From: Arion vulgaris
Lineage: Eukaryota; Mollusca; Gastropoda; Stylommatophora; Arionidae
Length of the DNA: 64,000 nt
NCBI GenBank assembly: GCA_020796225.1
Contig: CM036759.1
Coordinates: forward strand, 24,412,313 to 24,476,312
Direction: 5' to 3'
A program made the position numbers and the translations under genes. Under the pieces are notes generated by a model. The model saw only the letters and a program-made list of their open reading frames with translations. It searched no databases and was not told the origin of the DNA. Shown here in pieces: positions 10,393 to 21,127 of the stretch; position 1 is the first letter of the stretch; each line of letters begins with the position of its first letter.

Positions 10393-11281
10393 TCTACACC
10401 ATAAAATAATAGATGGACATCAATCAGAAGAAAGTCACTAACAGACAAAAGTCTTGTAGATATTGACTGAACAACCATCCTCACCAGTCTACCGCCGACA
10501 TCCATGGTAACAAAGAAGTCAAACAATATTATCAGTAGAAAAAGTATTGCAATGTGTAGCAATATAACGTCTTAGTATTAAAATAAAATAAATATATTGT
10601 GACATTGAACTGCTAAAAACGCTGACTAATCTCTTATAAATAACTTGAAAAGAAAATGTTTTCTGCACGTAAGCAAAGATTTAGCTGATTTATGAATAGA
10701 GATTGCTTATAGATAAGATAATGTATGCACGTTTGAAACAAATTAGATAATGGTTTCATTATGACAGCATAAATATGTACAACACAAGCACAACAAAAGT
10801 ACATATGGTTGGATTCACACTCCCCGATAAGGACATGCACTACATACCCTGTCCACAGCAAAATCATGTGCTCGTTTTTTGTGTACGTTACATTAGTAAT
10901 AGAAAGATTACAGTTGTATGAGATATCTTTCTTGTCCTTTGATTTTCTCGATGACTTAACATTTGTTGATTATCGTGCTTAATGACATAGAACAACATGT
11001 AAAAATCACCAAAATTGAATTGAAAATGAATGATTGTAAATGATTTCTACAAATGCAATCTTTTTATTCATCCTCAAAAGTTTGTTGTTTGTTTCTTCTT
11101 CTTCTAGTGCAGTGTTTCTCAACTTTATTATGTGATCATAAAAAAGTGTCTGAAGCCGAAAGATTGACTTCATTGTACTGGGTTTTATTCCATATGGCTT
11201 GGGTCCTCTCCGCAGAAATGGCCCGCCACCTGCCGAGAGTATTGCTTATAGCACAAACTCCATAGTTCCGTCAATAATCCT
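10393..11281. other. No recognisable gene
   Basis: AT-rich sequence with only short unsupported frames on either strand. Nothing else was recognised. Confidence 0.4.
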
Positions 11282-11720
11282 ACAGGTAGGGAAACAATGG
11301 AGAAGAGCATTGTGGAAAGAGGTATCCCGATAAAGATGAGAAAATGAAAACAACTGAGAAGATATTTTCAGTATCTAACTAATGATTTGGACATGACGTC
11401 TGTAGATTGGATACATCTGGCATATGAGAGAGAGAGAGAGATAAATTCAGAAATACTGTTTTGTTCAGGACAAGCTATTAGATAATGCTACAAGATAATC
11501 TGGCCAACATGTTTTCGGCAAGTTATGATTGTGGTGTCGATATCGCTTAAATGACGGTTTTGTTACTGTACCGGTGATGTTATTCTTTTGTAAGTGGCTC
11601 CTCCTATATTATTCAAATTGTCCCACCACACCCTTCTCCAAGGACTTACTCCTCACTTTTCGAAATACTACTTCTAGAATGACTACTTGAACGCCAATAT
11701 TTGTAAAATTGAGATACGAG
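11282..11720 (+). repeat. Third-copy flank block with decayed LINE 3' end
   Basis: The first 220 bases are a decayed plus-strand LINE 3' end (GACATCTGG-like words, a GA-rich run at 11431 and the closing AGGACAAGCTATTAGATAATGCTAC). The next 200 bases, including a TATCGCTTAAATGACG stretch and TTGTCCCACCACACCCTTCT, match 40440-40600. The same order of LINE end and flank occurs at about 40160-40600, so the two blocks are paralogous. Confidence 0.65.
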
Positions 11721-11809
11721 CCTAATAGTATCATTAATACAAGCATGTTACCATGAAACCTAAGAGAGCATTGTATAACACGATCTTTAGCTCGACATTT
11801 TGCTATTTG

Positions 11810-12150
11810 TGCTAAACCGGGACGTTGACATCAAACGATAGAGAAAAACTAGTCAGGACAGAAATGCAGTGTCTGTGCAGAGTGCCAGGAGTATCAAGAC
11901 GATATCTGTTTAGAAATAAAGACATCAATACTGAACGTCATCAAGAAACAGCAAATTAAATTGCTCTGTGACATCAGAAGATTACCAACAGACAGTGCGC
12001 ATAGGCGACAATGCTACCAAAATACAGTGGATATAAGACAAAAGGTCACCCATACAAAAGATGGACTACAGAAATAACAGTGGCTGTGAAAGACACACTG
12101 TACGAAGCGCACACAAGAACCCTTTCTAGAGATATTGTATAATTCTGACG
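11810..12150 (+). pseudogene. LINE C-terminal fragment
   Basis: With frameshifts the plus strand reads LVRTEMQCLCRVPGVSRR, RNKDIN, a KQQIKLLCDIRRLP-like segment and HPYKRWTTEI, the usual C-terminal order of RTE/CR1-like LINEs (thumb, then a basic RGRP..RW segment). It is short, frame-broken and without a clear tail. Confidence 0.5.
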
Positions 12151-12339
12151 TTGTGAAAAAACATGATTAGAGGAAAGCGTCAATATATTGCGCTGTGATT
12201 TACATCGGCTAAAAAAGAACATTTTAACCGCTTTTTTGTCATGCACATTCGATTTCAGCATGCATTATGTTTGGGTTCGTTCTACTTAGCCAGTGACGGT
12301 ATCTTCACTGAATTCATGGCGCAACCTGTGATTCTGTGA

Positions 12340-12602
12340 TATTTTTCTGTAGAATAAAAAATTAAGTGGTTCGGACACTTACAAGAATACTACAAAACGT
12401 CACTGTATATAGTCTTCTTCAACAGAACATCAGAAAAGAAGGCGAGAGAAAGATACAAAAAGATGGATAGATAGCATAGCAGAATCCTGTCTAAAGGCAA
12501 AAATAACTCACCCAAGCTACTAAAGCAGTGCAAGAAAAAACAAAAAACATGACACTGGGCAACAACCCGGTAACAGTGTATCGACAAAAGAAGAAGTAAT
12601 TG
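12340..12602 (+). mobile_element. LINE 3' end with GAAGAA tail (family with copies at 13090 and 45405)
   Basis: The sequence matches the last 260 bases of the LINE at 13090-13606: a decayed KWFGHLQEY segment, the basic region, then GGGCAACAACCCGGTAACAG and a tail of AAAGAAGAAG. It is 5'-truncated and frame-broken. Confidence 0.65.
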
Positions 12603-13089
12603 TTTACCTTCCATCTATCGTTGGTTTTGAATTTTTCTTTCTACATTCCCCAGACAGATTGTTTGACCAACCAACGCCCAGGCTTTATTTCCATGACGTC
12701 TGAAGTCTAGTTTTGAGAAATCTATGTCTATATCTTACCTATTTATTTTTCAGTTTTAGCTTTCGTAACTGTGAGTTTTACTTTTGTGCAAGCTTGATTG
12801 TAATGCACTTTTATATTCAGTGATGGTGTGGACTATAATGTTGTTCTTAATGTGTTTCATTCAGAAATTGCGTCTTGTATGGCTTTGTACCAGCATTGTT
12901 TGTTGGATTTTTGGCTGCACATTAGAATACAAAGTGATGAGGCATTCAGAATTGCTTTTGTTACTTCTTCATTGAAAGTTTCAACACTGCTGGCAACAAT
13001 TTTTAAGTCAGTTGTTTCTCGGAAAAGTCACTAATTAGCTTTTTTTGAAGCTCCTTTGCGTTTTCTGCTTTCGGCAAGCTTTATTTGTT

Positions 13090-13606
13090 GTAGTTATAGT
13101 GGTCAACAGCATTTTCATACCTACTTTATGTTGCCAGAGCCAAACATGGACATTGAGCAAAGCACAGTCACAAAAATAACTACATGTGAAATGCGTTGCC
13201 TCTGAAAAGTTACCAACAACACAAGAAAAGACAGAATCACTAACATCAGCATAAGAAAGAAAGTTGGCACAAAACCGTACTTGAATTACATAGAGAGACA
13301 AAGAATGAAGTGGTTTGACGCCTTAATAAGAATGCATCCAAACTCCACAGTATACAGAGTCTTCTACAACAGAACATCGGGAAAGAAGGCAAGAGGAAGA
13401 CCACGGAAAAGATGGTTAGATGGCGTGGCAGAATCTTGTGAAAGAGCAAAAATAACAATCACACAAGCCACCTGAACAGCGCAAGACAAAAACAGAAAAC
13501 CACGACACTGGGCAACAACCTCAGGTAGCAGGAAAATGTGCATGTACGACACTGGGCAACAACCCGGTAGCAGTGTGACGACAAAAGAAGAAGAAGAAGT
13601 TATAGA
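13090..13606 (+). mobile_element. LINE 3' end with GAAGAA tail
   Basis: The frame 13281-13475 reads LNYIERQRMKWFDALIRMHP, then VYRVFYNRTSGKKARGRPRKR and WLDGVAESC, a LINE C-terminus. The 3' UTR includes GACACTGGGCAACAACC twice, a small internal duplication, and ends in (GAA)n at 13588-13599. It aligns with 45405-45872 over its whole length, including the upstream TTTTCATACCTACTT stretch. Confidence 0.75.
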
Positions 13607-13699
13607 GGTAAGGAGTGGTTAATGAATACTCCCGATGTCATCAAGGATTTAAGAGTTTCAGGATTCTGTCAAGTCAGATGAGCAGATGGTCAAGTCATG

Positions 13700-14290
13700 T
13701 CGGCTAAGGTAGAGGCGAGTTCTAAGCTGCAGATTTGGTGACAATTCCACATTCTTTAAATATGATATATTTGTTTTATTACATAGCTTTTCTATGAACT
13801 TTCTTACCCTATTGTAGTTTGGGCAGTCTCAAAGTGGAGAGGGTCCAGTGAAGTCACCGGCTAGAATAGCTTGGCTATACTGTGTGTTGTGTAGTTCTGA
13901 AATTTGCATGTTTCTGAGGGGTGTCGTAGATGTTGTATATGGTATGTTTTTCCCCAGAGCGTCAGATTGTAATTTGCTGCACATCTGTGGGATGGGTTGT
14001 TGTAAATTGTGAAGCATCTCCCTGAATGTCATTATGGATGTAGGTAACTATGCCTTGGTAGTCAGTACACCTACATGAATAACTAGTATACCAGTCACAG
14101 CCAACGCTAGATAAGTTTATAGTTAGCTCTGATCCAGTCAAGTGCAGGTCACTGTCTTTGTGTAGGGTTTCTTGCAAGATGGTCACGTTTATCTGGTATT
14201 TGTGTAATAATTTTGAGAGAGTAATTTGTTTTTTTTAGACCACGTATGTTTAATTGAAGGATGTTAGGGAATGTTTATTCTTTTGGTAAT
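13700..14290 (-). pseudogene. LINE apurinic-endonuclease domain fragment
   Basis: On the minus strand the frames 14186-13962 and 14032-13829 together give an endonuclease/exonuclease/phosphatase-like order: LNI/RGL near 14240, ILQETLH, a CTDYQGIVTYIHND segment, TDVQQITI and finally AILAGDFT, the GDFN-type metal-binding box. Such domains form the N-terminal part of LINE second ORFs. At least one frameshift separates the halves, and no reverse transcriptase follows downstream on this strand. Confidence 0.65.
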
Positions 14291-14489
14291 GTGACATCTA
14301 TAGATCCTTCATTTTTCAAGGATTTGTGTATTTATAAGATTGCATTTGATTTATTTTTCCACTAGTCAATTTTTCGCACATAGCAACCTGGTTTCCCTCT
14401 GTCTGACGCGGACCTTAATATTCTGGTCGTCGTCCGATCTCGCTTGAATTTCTATTAATGTTGTACATATCATTGAAAAGCTGGGGAGT

Positions 14490-15850
14490 CTGTGGATTTC
14501 TTACCCACCCCGGACCGGAGCCACAATAGGTCTGCCATAGCACTAGGGGATCAGAGGCTTTCTGTGTTGCCTGATGATATAACAGCCAAGTTAGGGTTCA
14601 CTGTACTCATTCCCCGCCACCAGATTGCCTGCTGTCATGCCGAGTTGTTATACTCTAGGCTTGTGTCCAAACGTTCAAGGCAAGAGGATGACCACTGAGT
14701 CACTACGACTATGATCGATGTCAACCTACAAAACGCAGCACACATTGGTTCTCTATCCTCAGATCAAGCCAGTCTCTTTCTAGCTTCTTTCCAACCATAT
14801 AGTGTGCATTCAAATTCCCTAATAGTATGCACATTTTTACAGTTATGTAACTGGTAAGGTTTCATAAACAGAAAACTCTACTTTACCACATCTTCTCAGT
14901 TATACTGTAGTACTGTACTAGATCTGAATATACAAATGAGAGACCGTTAAAGCTAACTCCATATTGTCTAACTTGAAGGACGTGGGAAAAAGAACGTGGG
15001 AAGGTTAATCACGATTACTTCCGCCAGCTCATGGTGTTTAGCCAGTCAACTGAGACTGGTGCCCGGGGTGTGGCACGAGGAGCCAAACATGAGCTAGGTG
15101 AGAAGATGGTGACCAAGTAGAATCATGACTATCCACGACCATAATACAGCATTCATTTTCAATAACGTACTATCCTTACCCTGACTAAGACACAAGAAAA
15201 AAAGATTACAACATGTGACATGAGATGTCTACGAAAACAAGGAGAGATAGAGTGAGAAACGAAAATATCAGAAGCATCGTTGGTACTATACCATGCATAC
15301 AGTACACCGAGAAGCAAAGAATCAAGGGGTTCGGCCATCTAATGAGAATGGAACCACATTTACTACCATCACGTGCCTACAATAATCGACACTCAGGGCG
15401 CAGAGCTCAAGGCAGGCCAAGAACACGATGGATATATAACATCTCTGAGTTCCTACGAAAGCATGGACTGACAACCTCAAGCGCAACACACCTGGCACAA
15501 GATAGAAACCGAACTCTCCCCACGGCGCTTCACGGCAAATGTGGTTAAGATAAGATAAGATGAGACTACCCTTACCTTCTCACCCAACACATCGCCATCA
15601 TCATACATATATTTTCTCTCTCTTATACTCACTCTCTCATGCATCTAACTCCGTTTAGAGCATATGCCCCCAACAAACGCATTCCAACTCTTCCTACCTT
15701 TATCTATCTCTTGCAGTTCCGTCCAGCTATTCTCTACAGCTCTACAGATACTGACACATAATAAGAACAAATAGACATTAGTTACATAAACGAACGATTT
15801 ATAGATGTACATATTTTTATTTATAACAAATATGATTTTAAAGTTACATA
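14490..15850. repeat. Third copy of the NPC2 3'-flank block
   Basis: This region aligns with 41400-42545: the CTCATTCCCCGCCACCAG stretch, GGCTTGTGTCC, GCCCGGGGTGTGGCAC, the GACTAT..CACGACCA..ATACAGCA stretch and the ACGAACGATTTAT end. It is interrupted by a LINE (15181-15564) and lacks the piggyBac-like MITE present at 41498-41716; the empty CTAG site is at 14655-14658. It shows that the duplicated unit once existed in more than two copies, at least in part. Confidence 0.75.
15181..15564 (+). mobile_element. LINE-A 3' fragment
   Basis: The plus-strand frame reads a RRDRVRNENIRSIVGTIPCI segment, KQRIKGFGHLMRMEPH, then AQGRPRTRWIYNISEF and a HLAQDRN segment; it then ends in (TAAGA)n. This is the family of the minus-strand LINE at 2520-4606. 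It is flanked by ACTATCCTTACC (15169-15180) and ACTACCCTTACC (15565-15576), a 12-bp target duplication with one change, inside the third flank copy. Confidence 0.8.
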
Positions 15851-15856
15851 GTTTAA

Positions 15857-16010
15857 GTTGCGGCTCGTGGTCATTTTTGATGGGGAGTGGGGGGGAATCA
15901 GACAAAATTTCGGAAAAATCATGGCTTTTAGGCTACGTTTATATTTTAGAATTTACTATTATTTGGCTATTCCGCGAAGTTATTTCCCTTTACTATAATG
16001 ATCTGGGGCC
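15857..16010 (+). mobile_element. hAT element left-end relative of the 10232 MITE
   Basis: The stretch GCGGCTCGTGGTCATTTTTG and the following 120 bases align with the left half of the MITE at 10232-10392 at roughly three quarters identity. It starts abruptly inside the flank-block sequence (TACATAGTTTA), so it marks an insertion edge. No matching right end was found, and the link to the transposase remnant just downstream is only suggestive. Confidence 0.5.
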
Positions 16011-16497
16011 GCATGGCAAATAACAAACGGAACAACTTTGCACCAGGGTTAAGTGAGCTGGTACTGATCAAGACCCTACTCCACCTCCTCGTGGTGACCC
16101 TGGAAATAGACAAAAGATCATGTCTGGATAAGTGGGTGAGAATCGAGAGAGAGAGAGCTACTTTGGTATAGGTAATAAAGCAAACACAGACACACATCTT
16201 GGGTCCTAAATACTAGTGAATGCATGCATCTTCTGGACGATGTCTAATGAAAAAAGTTGCATGAATGCAAAGCAAATGTAAGAAGTAACAAGGTACGAGT
16301 TGTATGTAAGCGTATACTCACTCCCCCATGAATCAATGGTCAACCATAACTGCCAGCTCTCATTGCAAGAAAGCCGGACACTCTCCCCCATGCACTATAG
16401 GCAAAATGGTGAAAACTCATAATTCCTGGGGTTCAACATTAACTAAAATATATACCATATAACTAAGGTACAAAACTGAACTCATCAACCTCTTGTT

Positions 16498-18250
16498 TCA
16501 TTTGTAGAGGAGTTGAGCTCGTCTGTTTTTCTGGCTGGCAAACATATCAATGACTCTGTTGAAGTTTCGAGTTTCCCCAATTTCCTTCTTGTGAACTGAA
16601 CAAACAGTCAGTGAATTCAACCTGTCTTGGTCCATACTATTCCTAAGGAATGTTTTTATTCTTTTCAAGGTGCTGAGACACCGTTCTGCATCTGCTGTTG
16701 AGACTGGAGTGGTTAGTGCAATCTGCAGAGTTTTGTGTACCTCAGAAAACGATTTCTCAAAGGAATGATGTATGAAAAAACGGTATAAATCACAGACTGA
16801 AGGAAAACCTTTGAAAGTATCGTTGCAGTAGATTACTGATAGTTTCGTTTTTAATTTATCTTTGCAAATAATGGGACTGTAGCTTGATGCAAAAGTGTTG
16901 ACTACGTTAGCTGGAAAACGTTCTCTCAACGTAACAAATTTCTTTGGGTCAATAATTTCGAAGCTACTAAATATTTGGGACTTTCGGAATCGTTCTTTTA
17001 GTTGGTTGATCACTGTGTCACATACTTCTTGGGCATCTGCAGTCAAGTTTACTTCAGAGCCGCGTTTAGAGCGTTTTCTTTGAGGAACAGAATATGTGTC
17101 TTCATTCACTTGCTCCTAGTGTTCTGTCTTATTTCAGTTACAGATGATTCAAAATGATGTAACGCATTGGATATGGTAACTGTATTAGCACTCTGCGTTT
17201 GAATTGCGTTGTACAGGATATCAACATGCTTCAAAATGTCATAGAAACATTTATTTTTTAAATAATTATGGATTGTTAAGCAAACTTTGCAAACCAAAAG
17301 CTTGACTTACTGTTACATTATCCCACCCATCTTCTTCCTCAATCTTTTCAAAACATTCGAATAAATCAGCCTTTGTTGTCGAACAGTATTCACAACGCAA
17401 GACTGAAAGTTCCACCTCGTTGTGGAAACAGTTGGAATCCACTTATGAGATTGATCGTAATAGGTCACTACGCTTAGGCGAAGAAGATAAAAACGTTGTA
17501 AATCCAGTAATATTGAAAAAAAACAAATTTGATTTTATGGTCTTAGAACAAGCATGTTTTATTATTAAATTCAGTTGATGTGCGTAACAGTGCACATGTT
17601 TGGCATACGGGAAAGAATTATGCATCAGAGTCTGAACACCACTACATTGCCCCGCATAACAGCGGGACATCGTATGATTGAGCTTCATGAGTTTTTTTTT
17701 CCACATGGAAACGTTTTAGACTTTTTGCAAGAACCTCACTGAGACCATTAGCTGTTCAATCATGAACCTCTTCAAATGAAAGAAATCTTTCAACAGGCCC
17801 TTTTCCCTTTAATATACCGTAAAAATAAGAACAAACTGACTTCGGCATGTTATGTCAGTTGTTTCATCAGCATGCAGAGAAACATAATTGGCAGCGTTAA
17901 TATCGTTGATCAATTCCTCAATGTACACCTGATACATGCAGTCTAACAGCTTATTCTGTATAATGTGTGAGGTATATTTAACAACTGAAGTACTTTTAAA
18001 ATGATCTTCTAACACACTGTCATGGTTACCGAGCAAAGATAACAGATCTAAGAAATTGCCCTGGTTTGCTGAACTTTGTATTTCGGTGTGACCTCTAAAA
18101 GGTAGTTCATGAGTTCCACAGAATATGAAACACTCTATCACTCTGTTTAGTATGTGTCTATTTTTTGTGACGAGGTCATTGTGTTTCTGGACTGAAATTT
18201 TTTGTGCAGAGTCAATCTGTAAAGCAATGTTTACAGTCCCAAATATTTTA
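16498..18250 (-). pseudogene. hAT (ZMYM1-like) transposase, broken
   Basis: Read from 18250 down, the minus strand gives: an NRHILNRVIECFIFCGTHEL segment followed by PFRGH; a DUF4371-like stretch ending VSLHADETTDITCRSQF (17809-18141); a CYAHQLNLIIKHAC segment (17443-17706); and, in the longest frame (16498-17109, 203 residues), the C-terminal dimerisation region STADAERCLSTLKRIKTFLR followed by NSMDQDRLNSL. The order matches hAT transposases of the type annotated as zinc-finger MYM-type 1-like. At least three frame breaks separate the parts, so it is not functional. The TTF-type zinc finger expected at the N-terminus was not found. Confidence 0.8.
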
Positions 18251-18904
18251 AATTTACAATCATTTTCTAAATGAAGTGAACTTTCGTCGTGTTTTTTTTA
18301 TTCTTTAACTTAAATGTTTGAGATTCCTACAACCTACCGTTGACCACAGTCCTTCACCATGAAATAGCAACAACAAAAAAAAAAACTGTTTTTTCACTGA
18401 CAGTTAACCACGATTTTTTACTAAACCACTAATTATTGAAAGTCCTGTTTTTCTTGCCATCTTGTTGCACATATACAAAGCTATTTGGCCGATGTGCACC
18501 TAGCCGTTTAATTTCAAGCATTTCTTCTATCTTTAACGAAGGAAACGGATTTCAAAATCAATAAACCACTTGATTCATTTTGAATTTCGAGTAAGCCACA
18601 ACTTCAAAAGTAGGTCACTGCTTGTCAATCGCAAATGCGAGTGTGCGTTGTAGAAGACATATGTATATTGAATACGAAACGGACGATTACCGTTAACGAT
18701 TATAATAATAGTTAGTTACATATTTTTATTAATGCATATCCTTTTCTACTATTTTATATATAATTTGTGATTCAATCGATAATTATAGAAAGTACTATTT
18801 AATCAAGAGTCGTCGTTTAACTGTTAATTGGTTGATCGCGAAGGAATTTAGCTTCAGGTGAATAAAATGACATAAATTGTTTTGGTAATTATTATTAAAG
18901 GTAT
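18251..18904. other. AT-rich stretch, nothing recognised
   Basis: It presumably contains the upstream end of the hAT transposase gene, but no inverted repeat or target duplication was found. Poly-A/T runs at 18290 and 18375. Confidence 0.35.
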
Positions 18905-19185
18905 CAGTTTCAGTGTGGACTATCTTCATTGCATTCCCGACATATCCATAGGTGCTCCGATCTCCTTTGTAATATCTCCAACATCGTACAGCGACTAGCC
19001 GTACCAGTACGACGTTGATTGATGAGCCTATTCATACGTCTGTTCTGCTGCTATATTCTAACTATTACAATTTTCAATACAAGTTCCTGCAATCTAACTA
19101 TTGACGTGGATTGGCTTAGATGAAAGTCTTCTTGACGGCCACACTCTATGATGAGCGTTTAGAATGCCAGCTCTATTACATAGCG
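18905..19185 (-). repeat. RNase H LINE 3'-end fragment; inverted partner of 22490-22790
   Basis: About 280 bases are the reverse complement of 22490-22790 with few differences (GTAATATCTCCAAC, CAGTACGACGTTGATTGATG, CGTCTGTTCTGCTGC and others). The same 3'-end sequence recurs, in either orientation, at 47926-48136 and 54960-55215. It is the 3' end of a LINE whose RNase H part lies at about 22060-22560. The two arms bracket exon 4 of NPC2 gene 1. Confidence 0.7.
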
Positions 19186-19239
19186 TCCCCCTTCTCTGAC
19201 ACTTTAAGTGACCAAGATCATGACTGTCACGACCAGGAT

Positions 19240-19470
19240 ACAGCAGTCACTTTCAATGACCTACTATCCCTACCTTCTCACCCAACACATCACCATCATT
19301 CTACAGATACTCTCCCTCTCTCTTTCTCACTCTCTCGTGTCCTTTTAATCCCATTTAGAGCATATACCATCAAAACAAGCTCATTCCAAATCTTCCTATC
19401 TTTAGCTATCTCTTGCAGCTCCTTCCAGCTCTTATCTTTACAGATACTGACACACAATAAGAACACATAG
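19240..19470 (-). mobile_element. Old LINE 3' end within the duplicated flank
   Basis: The minus strand reads a LINE C-terminus of the ELQEIAKDRK type, ending just before a CT/GA-rich run. Equivalent pieces sit at about 15590-15740 and 42300-42450, so the insertion predates the duplication. The related younger copy is at 31156-31598. Confidence 0.5.
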
Positions 19471-19910
19471 ACATTTTTTTAAGATAAACGAACGATTTAT
19501 CGATGTTCACATTTATATATATATATAACAGATAGGATCTTAACGTTACATAGTCTACTATTACTTCAACTAAATTAATTATTTAAGCTCTTCTCTATAT
19601 GTACTGTTTTTGTAATTTGTAAAACTCAGTACTTTGTGATTACGTGTTTCCCTGCAGTCTCATATTTATATTAAAAAAAGAACAGATCTTGTGTCATCTT
19701 AACACTGAAAACTGATTGTAACGGATTTTGATAGTTTTCTGTTGCTGTTATAATGTGATAGACTGTTGTTTGTCTAAATCTTGATGGTTGTTTTTTCCTT
19801 TTATAGAACTGAAACAATTTCGATGCTACCTTTCCATACAATTGTCTGAACAATACTTAATGATTCTTTTCACTTATAGCAATAAACTTATTTTGAAACT
19901 ACCTTTCCAT

Positions 19911-20757
19911 ATATAGCACTGAACTCATCTTAATGTTTTCTTCTATCATATAGCACTGAACTGCTAATGATGTTTTCTTCTCATTTATAGCACTTAACTA
20001 ATCTGAATTTTTTCATGTATAGCACTGATCTAGTTTTGATGTTTTCTTTCAACTTATAGACTGAATTAATCTAATGTTCTCAACTTATAGCACTGAACTA
20101 ATCTTAATGTTTTCTTTCAACTTATAGCACTGAATTAATCTTAATGTTTTCTTTCAACTTATAGCACTGGACTAATCTTAATGTTTCCTTGCAACTACAA
20201 CTAAACTAATCAATGTTTTTGCAACACAGCACTGAACTAATCTTGATGTTTTCTTTCAACTTATAGCACTGAACTAATCTTAATGTTTCCTTGCAACTTA
20301 CAGCACTGAACTAATCTTGATGTTTTCTTTCAACTATAGCACTGAACTAATCTGAATTTTCATTAATGCTGATCTAGTTGTGATGTTTTCTTCTCACTTA
20401 AGCACTGAACTAATCTTAATGTTTTCTTTCAACTTATAGCACTGAACTAATCTTAATGTTTTCTTCAACTTAAGCACTGAACTAATCTTGATGTTTTCTT
20501 TCAACTTATAGCACTGAACTAATCTTGATGTTTTCTTTCAACTTATAGCACTGAACTAATCTTGATGTTTTCTTTCAACTTATAGCACTGAACTAATCTT
20601 GATGTTTCTTGCAACACAGCACTGACTAATCTGAATTTTCTTTCAACATATAGCACTGAACTAATCTGAATTTTTTCTTTCAACTTATAGCACTGAACTA
20701 ATTTTGATGTTTTCTTTCAACTTATAGCACTGAACTAATCTTGATGTCTTCGTCGTA
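19911..20757. repeat. 37-bp tandem repeat array, about 23 units
   Basis: The unit contains GCACTGAACTAATCTTGATG followed by TTTTCTTTCAACTTATA. Units vary by small deletions, and the most regular part is 20395-20740; more decayed units extend left to about 19860. The array sits just downstream of NPC2 gene 1. The paralogous array at 42821-43034 has only about six units. Confidence 0.9.
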
Positions 20758-20897
20758 TAGCATTAAAATCGTGATCTCTTATCATCACAGCACCATTATT
20801 ATAATTATTTGGTTGTTTTTTTACCTCACTATCATTGAAGTTTGTCTAATTGTTTTGAACAGACGCATTTCAATTTTTTTTAAATCTTGTATTATAG

Positions 20898-20903
20898 TTT
20901 ATT
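20898..20903 (-). promoter_or_regulatory. Candidate polyadenylation signal of NPC2-like gene 1
   Basis: AATAAA on the minus strand, about 120 bases past the stop codon. The same hexamer is conserved in the paralogue at 43142-43147 within matching surroundings. The assignment is by position only. Confidence 0.5.
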
Positions 20904-21022
20904 ATTTCCTGTTCACGCTTCTACACTCAAGATTAATGATACATTTCGTATAGAACTTACTGCTTCTAATTTTTAATATATCTGTACCACAAGAAATATA
21001 GAATGAAAAATGAGATTTCCAA

Positions 21023-21127
21023 TCAGCCAACGATCTGTGCCGGGTTGTCATTGATAGACATTGGAAAAGTAAAGCAGACTTCGTTAGAGGTTGCTCCGTC
21101 CAGTTTCCACATCACAACAAGTGTAAT
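21023..21127 (-). CDS. NPC2-like gene 1, exon 4 (C-terminus)
   Basis: The acceptor is AATATTTCAG just above 21127, phase 0. The exon encodes 34 residues, from ITLVVMWKL through NEVCF (C140, last disulfide partner) to ...AQIVG and a TGA stop at 21023-21025. Confidence 0.9.
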   Translation of the reverse strand: MTLVVMWKLDGATSNEVCFTFPMSINDNPAQIVG

